Shown here: positions 39,001 through 47,102 of the stretch, in pieces | Numbering within the stretch: the first letter of the stretch is position 1 | Layout: every line of letters begins with the position of its first letter | Source of the DNA: an uncultured Bacteroides sp. | Lineage (GTDB): Bacteria > Bacteroidota > Bacteroidia > Bacteroidales > Bacteroidaceae | DNA: 64,000 nucleotides | Direction: 5' to 3' | NCBI GenBank assembly: GCA_947074275.1 | Contig: CAMTPA010000004.1 | Span: forward strand, 1-64,000 | Position numbers and translations under genes: made by a program | Notes under the pieces: model-generated | What the model was told of the DNA's origin: nothing | The model's input: the letters and a program-made list of their open reading frames with translations, nothing else | Database searches by the model: none

Positions 39001-39167
39001 TTGGTGGTTTGTTGGTCTCTACACTTCTCACACTGATTTACGTGCCCACGATGTATTGCGTGTTTGGTGGTGTGGGTGTGAAAAACCAACGTAGAAAACT
39101 ACGCAAGAAACGTGAGATGGATGAGTATTTCGAGTCTCACAAGCACGAAATCATTAAGCACAAATAA
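36006..39167 (+). CDS. RND-family efflux transporter permease (HAE1/AcrB type)
   Basis: 1053 aa; RPIMTSLCFVAVMIFGLYSLSRLPIDLYPDIDTN, AIGMVVDDAIVVLENV, GIVVKNGIVLIDYT. Confidence 0.96.
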   Translation: MSIYEGAVKRPIMTSLCFVAVMIFGLYSLSRLPIDLYPDIDTNTIMVMTAYPGASASDIENNVTRPLENTLNAVSNLKHITSRSSENMSIITLEFEYGNDIDVLTNDVRDKLDMVSSQMPDDAETPIIFKFSTDMIPIVMLSVQAKESQSALYKILDDRVVNPLARIPGVGTVSISGAPQREIQVYCDPGKLEAYNLTIETISSVIGAENRNVPGGNFDIGNETYSLRVEGEFDDSRQLENIVIGTHNGANVYLRDVAKVIDTVEERAQQTYNNGVQGAMIIVQKQSGANSVEISRKVQDALPRLQKSLPSDVKLGVIVDTSENILNTIDSLTETVLYALLFVVIVVFLFLGRWRATLIICITIPLSLIASFIYLAASGNTINIISLSSLSIAIGMVVDDAIVVLENVTSHIERGSDPKQAAVHGTNEVAISVIASTLTMIAVFFPLTMVSGMSGVMFRQLGWMMCAIMFISTMAALSLTPMLCSQLLRLQKKQSKAFKLFFRPIEFVLDGLDAGYGRMLNWAVRHRALVLSCCFGFFFLSLFCGKYIGSEFFPPQDNARIAVKLELPIGTRMELAQEMADKLTKQWMEKYPGVIKVCNYTVGQADSDNTWASMQDNGSHIISFNMSLVDPGDRDKTLAEVCDEMRADLKKYPEFNKAQVIFGGSNQGMSAQSSADFEVYGYDMAATDSVAAYLKRELLRVKGVSEVNISRSDYQPEYQVDFDREKLALHGLNLSTAATYLRNRINGATASKYREDGDEYDIKVRYAPEHRTSLNDIENILIYNSKGESVRVKDVGKVVERFNPPTIERKNRERIVTVSAIISGVPMSDVVSAGNTLIDEMDVPGDISIQIAGSYEDQQESFRDLGTLAVMIVLLVFIVMAAQFESMTYPFILMISVLFAFSGVLMALFITGTTLSVMSLLGGIMLIGIVVKNGIVLIDYTILCRERGQSVINAVVTAGKSRLRPVLMTTATTVLGMIPMAVSSGQGSEMWSPMAIAVIGGLLVSTLLTLIYVPTMYCVFGGVGVKNQRRKLRKKREMDEYFESHKHEIIKHK

Positions 39168-39180
39168 GATCTAAATAAGT

Positions 39181-39305
39181 ACAAGTCTCAATAGTTAACA
39201 GTCCTTGTTCAGACTGTGGACTATTGAGCCGACAAACGTTAACAGTTGTTTTGCAGAACATAGACTGCCGATAAACGTTTTGTTTGAAAGATCATTGAGA
39301 CTTGT
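39181..39305. repeat. 125-bp intergenic element bounded by perfect 12-bp inverted repeats
   Basis: ACAAGTCTCAAT (39181-39192) and ATTGAGACTTGT (39294-39305) are perfect reverse complements; interior has degenerate repeats of SCGAYAAACGTTAACAG-type sequence. Confidence 0.75.
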
Positions 39306-39341
39306 GCGGCATTATAAATCAAGAAATAAAAAGATAAGAAT

Positions 39342-39635
39342 ATGAAATCAGTTTTAATCACATTCGACCAAGCCTACTACGAACGAATTTTGGCTTTGCT
39401 CGATCGCTTGAATTGCCGTGGATTCACCTATTTAGATCGCGTGCAAGGGCGTGGCTCTAAAACGGGTGAACCCCATTTTGGCACGCACGCTTGGCCCAGT
39501 ATGAACTCGGCTATTATCACGATGGTAGAAGATGCACGTGTCGACCCCTTGTTGGAGGCTTTGCACAAGATGGATAAACAAACCGAGCAGTTGGGGCTGA
39601 GAGCCTTTGTTTGGAATATAGAAAGAAGCATTTAA
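39342..39635 (+). CDS. Small PII-like protein
   Basis: 97 aa MKSVLITFDQAYYERILALLDRLNCRGFTYLDRVQGRGSKTGEPHFGTHAWPSMNSAIITMVEDARVDPLLEALHKMDKQT: ferredoxin-like PII-type arrangement. Confidence 0.6.
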   Translation: MKSVLITFDQAYYERILALLDRLNCRGFTYLDRVQGRGSKTGEPHFGTHAWPSMNSAIITMVEDARVDPLLEALHKMDKQTEQLGLRAFVWNIERSI

Positions 39636-39656
39636 GCAGCTTTATACAAAGCTGAT

Positions 39657-39706
39657 AGTTCGGCAAGGTGGTGTATATACTATAACTCATCTTGCCGAAC
39701 TTTTTT
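39657..39706 (+). terminator. Rho-independent terminator
   Basis: AGTTCGGCAAGGTG (39657-39670) / CATCTTGCCGAACT (39688-39701), one G-T pair, then TTTTT. Confidence 0.85.
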
Positions 39707-39797
39707 ATGCCTCAAAAGATTCATTAACGGTTTTTTTGATAAGCGACGCTGATTTACTACTTTTGTGCGATAAATTTGAAATGCAAAATAACAAGTG

Positions 39798-41201
39798 ATG
39801 AACAGGCGACGGGTAATCTTATATGTGATACTGTGTTTAATAGGGGTGATTTGTGGGTATGTGATTTATCTGAACCACACACAAAAACCACAAACAGATG
39901 CAAGCGTTGTTGGCGTTGATACACTTGTGATAGCAAATGCGGTAGTGACTGAAGATACAGTAATGCCTACTACAACTACACTACCTTCCGAACCTGTTGT
40001 CGAAAAAAAACGAATCGACCTCCCTAAAGCCGAACCCGGCTTGGTGCGCATCGAAGATTATGGCGATTCAACGGGAATCAATCGTGGTGTCGCCTCTTTC
40101 TATCAGCAACTCACTCATTCGCAAAACCTCAACCGACCGATACGCATTGCTGTGTTTGGTGATTCTTTTATTGAGGCCGATATTCTCACAGGCGATTTTC
40201 GTGAGATGCTTCAGAAACAGTTTGGTGGCTGTGGAGTGGGCTTTGTCTCCATCACCTCCAGCACCAACTCCTATCGTCCCACAGTCAATCATCGTTTCAA
40301 TGGATGGCAAAGCTATGCCTATACCGACCGAAAAAAAGCCAACCAGAACAAACAAAAGATGGGTTTGTCGGGCTACTATTTTGAGACCGATGGATTTGCT
40401 TCGGTACAACTGCGTGGGGTGAGCAAATATGCCTCCAAGCTTGATACCTGCGAACGTGTTACTTTTTACCTGCGAAATGAAAAACCCGTTGAAATGAGCG
40501 TGAAGGTAAATGGCGGTGAAGCCACCGATATAACGCTCTCACCTTCGGCCACCTTGCAAGCGCAAAGCATCGAAAATAAGATTGCCGCTATCGACTTTGA
40601 GGTGCAAGCCAGCGACTCTACCACCACTTTTTATGGCATAGCAATGGATGGAAAAGATGGGGTGACGGTAGACAACTACTCAATGCGTGGCTCTTCGGGG
40701 TTGTTTCTTTGCACCGTGCCGATGAGCTTTCTTGAAGAGTTCAATAACATTCGTCCTTACGATTTGATTATCTTGCAATATGGCTTGAACGTGCTGTCGA
40801 ACACCACGACCAACTACACGGGCTACGAGCGCAAAATGATAGAGGCAATTGAACGACTGAAAAAGGCATTTCCACAGAGCGGTATTCTGCTGATGAGTAT
40901 AGGCGACCGTGCCTACAAAGACCAAAACACGCAGGAGATGCAAACTGCTTCCGAAAACATCAACGCATTGCTCAATGCCCAGCGCAATATGGCTCGAAAG
41001 ACTGGCGTGGCTTTTTGGAACGTGTTTGAGGTGATGGGAGGCGAAGGTGGCATTATCCGAATGGCTCATCGTACACCCGCTTTGGCCAATAAAGACTATA
41101 CGCACATCAACTTTCGTGGAGGCAAGTTTATTGCAACCAAGCTTTATGATGCTATTATAGATGGATTGAAACGTCACAACTCCCAACAGCAAACGCAATG
41201 A
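39798..41201 (+). CDS. SGNH/GDSL-type membrane-anchored hydrolase (MBOAT cassette protein 1)
   Basis: N-terminal TM; block I FGDSFIEAD; block V KDYTHINFRGG (DxxH) present. Confidence 0.75.
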   Translation: MNRRRVILYVILCLIGVICGYVIYLNHTQKPQTDASVVGVDTLVIANAVVTEDTVMPTTTTLPSEPVVEKKRIDLPKAEPGLVRIEDYGDSTGINRGVASFYQQLTHSQNLNRPIRIAVFGDSFIEADILTGDFREMLQKQFGGCGVGFVSITSSTNSYRPTVNHRFNGWQSYAYTDRKKANQNKQKMGLSGYYFETDGFASVQLRGVSKYASKLDTCERVTFYLRNEKPVEMSVKVNGGEATDITLSPSATLQAQSIENKIAAIDFEVQASDSTTTFYGIAMDGKDGVTVDNYSMRGSSGLFLCTVPMSFLEEFNNIRPYDLIILQYGLNVLSNTTTNYTGYERKMIEAIERLKKAFPQSGILLMSIGDRAYKDQNTQEMQTASENINALLNAQRNMARKTGVAFWNVFEVMGGEGGIIRMAHRTPALANKDYTHINFRGGKFIATKLYDAIIDGLKRHNSQQQTQ

Positions 41202-42583
41202 GAAACTATCTATCTACTGCGTTAATCCTTTTGTGGATGGTGATTGGTGGGCTTTTCTTGCTCTCCTTTCTGCCCGAAACCTCTTTTTTGCGTCCTGTCA
41301 GTTTGGTCGACGAGGTTTTTGGCCCAGAAAAAACCACGGGCTATCGCTTTCAGAATGATGATATTGCGAACGCTTTAGACGAGGAACTTGCATCAATCTC
41401 TGCTATGGAGGAAGTGGGAGGTCAAATATCCGCAACGCAGCGGTATGATGATGTGGAGCAACTCAACTCCAACCAAATAATAGATTACGGTGCATCTACC
41501 ACCACTGATATAAGCTCTTTTTTTAGGAAGCTGACCAATGAGAAGACGATTGCAAAGCAGCCCGTACGCATAGCTGTGATGGGCGATTCCTACTTTGCTG
41601 CCGACGCTTTCTCGGCACTCTTGCGCGACCGTCTGCAAACACAATACGGCGGTAGTGGAGTGGGCTACATATCTATGATACCCACCAACAAAAAAGGGTA
41701 TCGTCCGCCTGTGTTTCATTTGGCCAATGGCTGGACAAAACACCGAATGGACACCCCCTCAGATAAAGAGCAGATTGGCTTGGATGGACACTATTTCAAA
41801 GCTCAACCCCGTGCCAATGCCTATGTGTATGGTCTGAAAAACTACTCTTCACGTTTGGCTTGGGGCGATCGGTTTTCATTGTACGTTGCAAATCAATTGC
41901 CCGTGAGCATTGCGCTCACCACCAACGAAGAAGACAGACAGATCTATTCCATTCCACCTGCCGATGGACTAAACCACCTACAAATCAACACACACGTAGA
42001 GTCGGTGCGCCTTGAGGTGTTGCAGGGCGATGAGGCTACTTTTTATGCAATGGCTATCGACTCGAAGGGTGGAGTTTGTATTGACGACTTGTCGGTGGAC
42101 GAAGCAACGGGGCTACATCTGAATGATATATCAACTGAGATGTTGGCCAATTTCAACCGGGTGCGGCCTTATGATTTGGTGATTCTGCAATATGGTTCGT
42201 TGCTCTCTAAGCGCATCAGCCTCGAAGAGTATAAACAGGCGATGGGCGAAGCACTCCGAAAACTCAAGCACACGATGCCTCATACCACTTTTCTATTGAT
42301 AAGCGCAGGAAGTCAGGCCATTCACTGGCAAGACAAGGTGGCATCGGTGTCGATGGAACAAGTGGTGGAGTGCCAAAGGCAGATAGCCAAAGAAAATCAG
42401 ATAGCCTACTGGAATCTGTACTACACGATGGGTGGCGAAGATGGACTGAAAAAACTGGTTCAAGCAGGCCAAGCCTCTGTGTCGCCCAACGAAATGGGGC
42501 GAATCGGTTCTACGGGTAGCATCAATATAGCACTTCAATTTCTGAAATCTCTCAACGAAGCTCAATTACGATATGGAAAATAA
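41198..42583 (+). CDS. SGNH-like protein paralogous to the upstream gene, catalytic Asp-His pair apparently lost (MBOAT cassette protein 2)
   Basis: N-terminal TM; MGDSYFAADAF present, but the region aligned to KDYTHINF reads NEMGRIGS. ATGA overlap with the upstream gene. Confidence 0.7.
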   Translation: MRNYLSTALILLWMVIGGLFLLSFLPETSFLRPVSLVDEVFGPEKTTGYRFQNDDIANALDEELASISAMEEVGGQISATQRYDDVEQLNSNQIIDYGASTTTDISSFFRKLTNEKTIAKQPVRIAVMGDSYFAADAFSALLRDRLQTQYGGSGVGYISMIPTNKKGYRPPVFHLANGWTKHRMDTPSDKEQIGLDGHYFKAQPRANAYVYGLKNYSSRLAWGDRFSLYVANQLPVSIALTTNEEDRQIYSIPPADGLNHLQINTHVESVRLEVLQGDEATFYAMAIDSKGGVCIDDLSVDEATGLHLNDISTEMLANFNRVRPYDLVILQYGSLLSKRISLEEYKQAMGEALRKLKHTMPHTTFLLISAGSQAIHWQDKVASVSMEQVVECQRQIAKENQIAYWNLYYTMGGEDGLKKLVQAGQASVSPNEMGRIGSTGSINIALQFLKSLNEAQLRYGK

Positions 42584-43460
42584 ATCACTCTTTCGCCTTG
42601 CGATTGCCCTTGTGGCCATTGTGGTGTGGCAACTCTTTGCACCGCAGGTTTCTGCACAAGATTCGTTATCGGTAGCGACTCATCAAGTGGCGCAAATAGA
42701 CACGATTTCTTTCGACGAACCTCCGCTGCCACTTCCTTTTCCTGTTATCCCGTTCGAGGTGATTGAAAATAATCTGATAAATAGCCAGCAAAACGACGTG
42801 CTTTGGGAGAAAATAGCTCGTAGCCTAAATGACAACAACCGAGATAGTATTCGTATTATACACATTGGCGATAGCCACGTGAATGGAGGTACTTATGCCG
42901 AAACTGCTGGCGAACTGCTGAAATACGATTTGGGCAGAGTGGTACACAAATCCTTTGGCATCAACGGCGCCACCTACCTTTCGTTTGCCAAGCCGATGAA
43001 CTTGAAAAAAATCACCGACTTCAATCCCGATTTGATTATTGTATCTTTTGGTACCAATGAAAGTTATGGCAAGCACTACAATGCGCAAACACACTATCGG
43101 CAGATAGACAATTTTATTTCTCAGCTTCGAGCGCGTCTGCCTCGTGCCACCATTCTGCTCACCACTCCTCCGGGTAGTTATCTGCGTGGACAAATTAAAA
43201 ACCAGAAGAGAAGATACGTACACAACCCCAACACGCTGAAAACCGCCGAAACCATCAAACGCTATGCCGACAAGCACCGCTTGATGGTGTGGGATTTGTA
43301 TGCCGTGGTGGGAGGCTCTGAGGGAGCTTGCAAAAACTGGTTGCAAGCTGGGATGATGTACAAAGACTATGTACACTATTATGCCAAAGGCTATGCTTTG
43401 CAAGGTCAGCTACTATACCAAGCCATAATGAATGCTTATAAAAACTATGCAGACAACTGA
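42573..43460 (+). CDS. SGNH/GDSL hydrolase (MBOAT cassette protein 3)
   Basis: Signal peptide; IGDSHVNGG, SFGTNESYG, YKDYVHYYAKGY: GDS, GTN and DxxH blocks all present. Confidence 0.85.
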   Translation: MENKSLFRLAIALVAIVVWQLFAPQVSAQDSLSVATHQVAQIDTISFDEPPLPLPFPVIPFEVIENNLINSQQNDVLWEKIARSLNDNNRDSIRIIHIGDSHVNGGTYAETAGELLKYDLGRVVHKSFGINGATYLSFAKPMNLKKITDFNPDLIIVSFGTNESYGKHYNAQTHYRQIDNFISQLRARLPRATILLTTPPGSYLRGQIKNQKRRYVHNPNTLKTAETIKRYADKHRLMVWDLYAVVGGSEGACKNWLQAGMMYKDYVHYYAKGYALQGQLLYQAIMNAYKNYADN

Positions 43461-44934
43461 TTTTAATATTGATCGGCTTTTAAACCTGTTGGCCTACAAT
43501 CCGCAATCGCCCATTATCTTCAGTAGTGGCTTGTTCTTGTGGTTGTTTGCTTTCTTTATGCTTGTCTATGTGGCTTTGCGTCACAAGTACACGGCACGTG
43601 TGGTGTTTGTCATCCTCTTTTCTTACTATTTCTACTACAAAAGTAGCGGCAACTATTTCTTCTTGCTCGCTTTGGTCACCTGTGCCGATTTCTATTTGGC
43701 TCGTTGGATGAACGGCATCGAGACTCTTTGGAAACGGAAAAGTCTGGTGGCTCTTAGCGTGTCGCTCAACTTGGGGCTGCTTTGCTACTTTAAGTACACC
43801 AACTTTTTTGGTGGAGTGGTGGCATCGCTTATGAGCACCGAGTTCACCTCGTGGGAAATCTTTTTGCCTGTGGGCATCTCGTTTTTCACATTCCAGTCTA
43901 TGAGCTACACCATCGACATTTATCGTCGACAACTCACGCCACTCAACAGTTTGCTCGATTACGCCTTTTACGTATCCTTCTTCCCGCAGTTGGTGGCGGG
44001 TCCCATCGTGCGTGCTCGCGATTTTATTCCACAGATGCACCAGCCCTTGCAGGTGACGCAAGCTATGTTTGGGCGTGGCATATTCCTCATCGTGGGTGGT
44101 CTGTTCAAAAAGTGCGTCATTTCCGATTACATTAGCATCAACTTCGTCGATCGCATTTTCGACAATCCCACGCTCTATTCGGGGGTAGAAAATTTGCTGG
44201 GTGTCTATGGCTATGCGATGCAGATTTATTGCGATTTTTCGGGATACAGTGATATGGCAATCGGCATTGCGCTATTGCTGGGTTTTAAGTTCAATCTCAA
44301 CTTTAACTCACCCTACCAATCGGCATCCATCACCGAGTTTTGGCGTAGGTGGCACATCTCGCTTTCCAACTGGCTGCGCGACTACTTGTACATCTCTTTG
44401 GGTGGAAACCGTCACGGCAAGTTTCGCCAATACCTCAATCTCATCATCACGATGTTTTTGGGAGGATTGTGGCACGGCGCATCTTTCAACTTCGTGTTTT
44501 GGGGCATCTTGCACGGGTGTGGATTGGCGGCTCATAAAATGTGGATGTCCCTGACGGGTAAATCCAAAGATGAGCAATCGCACGGATGGCGCAGAGTGTT
44601 TGGGGTGATTGTTACCTTCCATTTTGTATGTTTGTGCTGGGTGTTCTTTCGCACCGCCGATTTTCAACACGCCACCGATATGCTTGGGCAGATAGCTACC
44701 GATTTCCGTCCCGAACTTTTCGTTCCGCTCATATCGAGTTATCAAGCGGTGTTTGTGCTTATTGCGTTGGGCTATTTGCTGCATTGGATTCCACAAAGCT
44801 GGGAAGATGAGGCTTGCGCCGAAGTGAGCCGAGTGCCGTTTGCAGCCAAAGCTTTGCTACTCATCATCGTCATCTATATGGTGGTGCAGATAAAGAGTGC
44901 CGATGTGCAGCCGTTTATTTATTTTCAATTCTAA
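43450..44934 (+). CDS. MBOAT-family O-acyltransferase (AlgI/DltB-like)
   Basis: VGISFFTFQSMSYTIDIYRRQLTP, FPQLVAGPIVRARDFIPQ, YCDFSGYSDMAIGIALLLGF, EFWRRWHISLSNWLRDYLYISLGGNR, GGLWHGASFNFVFWG. The track start is 43432; an in-frame ATG (MQTTDF) lies at 43450. Confidence 0.95.
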   Translation, partial: QTTDFNIDRLLNLLAYNPQSPIIFSSGLFLWLFAFFMLVYVALRHKYTARVVFVILFSYYFYYKSSGNYFFLLALVTCADFYLARWMNGIETLWKRKSLVALSVSLNLGLLCYFKYTNFFGGVVASLMSTEFTSWEIFLPVGISFFTFQSMSYTIDIYRRQLTPLNSLLDYAFYVSFFPQLVAGPIVRARDFIPQMHQPLQVTQAMFGRGIFLIVGGLFKKCVISDYISINFVDRIFDNPTLYSGVENLLGVYGYAMQIYCDFSGYSDMAIGIALLLGFKFNLNFNSPYQSASITEFWRRWHISLSNWLRDYLYISLGGNRHGKFRQYLNLIITMFLGGLWHGASFNFVFWGILHGCGLAAHKMWMSLTGKSKDEQSHGWRRVFGVIVTFHFVCLCWVFFRTADFQHATDMLGQIATDFRPELFVPLISSYQAVFVLIALGYLLHWIPQSWEDEACAEVSRVPFAAKALLLIIVIYMVVQIKSADVQPFIYFQF

Positions 44935-44947
44935 GCAAATAGATTCA

Positions 44948-45041
44948 GTTTGGTAGCTATGCCTACTCGGCGCGGTAGACAGCTCTCTCCAGCGTGGTAG
45001 ATAGCTCTCTCCAGCACGGTAGATAGCTATAGCTACCAAAC
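44948..45041 (+). repeat. 22-nt-period array bounded by perfect 13-bp inverted repeats (same family as 6470-6557)
   Basis: GTTTGGTAGCTAT (44948-44960) / ATAGCTACCAAAC (45029-45041) perfect inverted repeat; GGTAG units at 44952, 44974, 44996 and 45018 (exact 22-nt period). Confidence 0.92.
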
Positions 45042-45065
45042 CCCTCTCAGAACTACCTCTGGAGG

Positions 45066-45521
45066 CTATTGGTGAGTGGCCAAACGCTGCATTGCCAGAT
45101 CCTCGTATTTGGTGCCCGGACGGCCATAATTGGCATACGGATAAATGGAAATTCCACCACGGGGAGTAAACAATCCCGTCACCTCGATGTACTTAGGATT
45201 CATTAGTTTGATAAGGTCTTTCATTATCACGTTTACACAATCTTCGTGAAAGCCGCCGTGATTGCGAAAGCTGAACAGATAAAGCTTCAAGCTCTTGCTC
45301 TCCACCATTTTCACATCGGGCAGGTAGCTGATGCGGATTTCGGCGAAATCGGGTTGGCTGGTGATGGGGCACAGGCTGGTGAACTCGGGGCAGTTGAAAC
45401 GCACCCAATAATCGTTCTCAGGGTGTTTGTTGTCGAACGCTTCCAGCACTTCGGGAGCATAGTCTTGTTTGTATTCGGTGGTGCGTCCCAGTAGAGACAA
45501 TTGTTCTTTTAAATCTTCCAT
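45066..45521 (-). CDS. queF: NADPH-dependent 7-cyano-7-deazaguanine (preQ0) reductase
   Basis: [53 protein letters not shown]. Confidence 0.97.
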   Translation of the reverse strand: MEDLKEQLSLLGRTTEYKQDYAPEVLEAFDNKHPENDYWVRFNCPEFTSLCPITSQPDFAEIRISYLPDVKMVESKSLKLYLFSFRNHGGFHEDCVNVIMKDLIKLMNPKYIEVTGLFTPRGGISIYPYANYGRPGTKYEDLAMQRLATHQ

Positions 45522-45533
45522 ATCGTCGATTGA

Positions 45534-46193
45534 TTATTTCTTGGTTGCTAAATAAGTTTCCAAACCCTCACGGCGCAATTTGCACGCCGGGCAGTGGCCA
45601 CACCCGTCGCCCATCTCGCCATTGTAGCAGGTGAGTGTTTTGGTGCGCACCAATTGGAGCACGCCAAGCTCATCGGCCAGTGCCCACGTTTGCGCTTTGT
45701 CTATCCACATCAGTGGTGTATGAATCACAAACTGTTCGTCCATCGCTAAGTTCAACGTCACGTTGAGCGACTTGATGAATCCGTCGCGGCAATCGGGATA
45801 ACCGCTAAAATCGGTTTGCGACACACCCGTCACCAAGTGATTGATGCCTTTTTCGCGTGCGTAGACTGCTGCTACACTCAGGAAAAACAGGTTGCGTCCA
45901 GGCACAAAGGTGTTGGGGAAGCTGCCCACAGGCTGCTCCTCGTCCATTTGTATCGATATGTCGGTGAGCGAATTGCGTCCCAGTTCTGCGATAAACGATA
46001 CATCTTTTGCTTCAAACTCCACACCTGCCTCTTGTGCAATGGCACGTGCATACTCCACCTCTTTTTGGTGTTTTTGTCCATACAGAAAGCTCAGTGCATA
46101 CACCTTTTTGAAATGCTTTATGGCCCAAAACAAGCAGGTTGTAGAATCTTGTCCGCCGCTAAACACGACTAAGGTCTCTTCTTTATTCATCAT
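45534..46193 (-). CDS. queC: 7-cyano-7-deazaguanine synthase
   Basis: [18 protein letters not shown]-loop; C-terminal [19 protein letters not shown] zinc site. Confidence 0.97.
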   Translation of the reverse strand: MMNKEETLVVFSGGQDSTTCLFWAIKHFKKVYALSFLYGQKHQKEVEYARAIAQEAGVEFEAKDVSFIAELGRNSLTDISIQMDEEQPVGSFPNTFVPGRNLFFLSVAAVYAREKGINHLVTGVSQTDFSGYPDCRDGFIKSLNVTLNLAMDEQFVIHTPLMWIDKAQTWALADELGVLQLVRTKTLTCYNGEMGDGCGHCPACKLRREGLETYLATKK

Positions 46194-46876
46194 TATGATA
46201 AGTCTTTTACTTTAAGAACGTTGTATGAAATGTCGTTGTCGAATACGTCGATGCCTTCCACTTGTTTGATGTATTTCACCACTTGAATGGTGACAGGTAG
46301 AATCACGATCTCGTAGAGTGTTTTCAGCACAATCTGTATTCCCATCAGCACCAGCAACTCGCGCGGAGCGATGATACCCACAAAAGCGATGGGGAAGAAT
46401 ATCAACGAATCGGCGGTTTCGCCTACCACCGTAGAGAGCACCGCGCGAGCCGAGAAGTTGCGCCCTCCCGAAGCCACTTTCATCCTGCTCATCACATAGG
46501 CATTGAGAAACGAACCGACTAAAAACGCCGTGAGGCTGGCAAACGCAATGCGTGGAGCCAGTCCAAACACAAAGTTGAAATGTTCTTCACCTTCCCAGTA
46601 GGGTGCGGCAGGTATAGCTACGGCTATCAGGCCCAGTGCCACAACAAAGAAGTTCATAACAAATCCCGACCAAATGATGAGACGGGCTTTTTTGAAACCC
46701 CACACTTCGGCTATGCAATCGTTGATGATGTACGAAATGGGAAAAACTAACAAACCAGCGGTGACGGTGATTCCACCTACTTGAATCACCTTGGTTTCGA
46801 GGAGATTGGCTGCAATGAGGCATACGTTGAAGAGTATAGCCAACAGCATAAAGGGTACTGAAACTTTTTCTTTCAT
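46193..46876 (-). CDS. yhhQ: Queuosine precursor transporter (YhhQ/VUT family)
   Basis: Multi-[70 protein letters not shown]; next to queC. Confidence 0.92.
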   Translation of the reverse strand: MKEKVSVPFMLLAILFNVCLIAANLLETKVIQVGGITVTAGLLVFPISYIINDCIAEVWGFKKARLIIWSGFVMNFFVVALGLIAVAIPAAPYWEGEEHFNFVFGLAPRIAFASLTAFLVGSFLNAYVMSRMKVASGGRNFSARAVLSTVVGETADSLIFFPIAFVGIIAPRELLVLMGIQIVLKTLYEIVILPVTIQVVKYIKQVEGIDVFDNDISYNVLKVKDLS

Positions 46877-46914
46877 AATCCTGTTTTTTACGTGGTGTTC
46901 TAGAATACACGACC
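46877..46914 (-). promoter_or_regulatory. Candidate preQ1-I-like riboswitch in the yhhQ leader
   Basis: Minus-strand RNA GGUCGUGUAUUCUAGAACACCACGUAAAAAACAGGAUU ends at the yhhQ ATG: CGUG/CACG stem, UUCUAG loop plus ACAC, and A-rich tail UAAAAAAC, close to the preQ1-I layout as recalled. Confidence 0.5.
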
Positions 46915-47102
46915 GCTATTCACGGCATCATAAATTTGTATTAAAAATCAATGGTGCAAAATTAATAGTTAATTCCGAGAAGTGTCCTTTTTTTGAGGCT
47001 AATTAAACGAAGTACATCTATATTAAGCAAAAAACTCTTTCATAAGTCAACCATTTTTAATTTCTGTTGTTTAATCCACATTCACCTATAACTTAACTCA
47101 TA

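Noticed and set aside
38346-39089. 247-aa His/Thr-rich minus-strand ORF opposite the RND permease
   Set aside because: Residue bias is a by-product of the antisense frame of a membrane protein; no independent support.
33552-39635. Metal-specific (CusCBA-type) efflux system
   Set aside because: The permease and MFP look like HAE1/AcrAB types and no metal-binding motif or metal regulator was evident.
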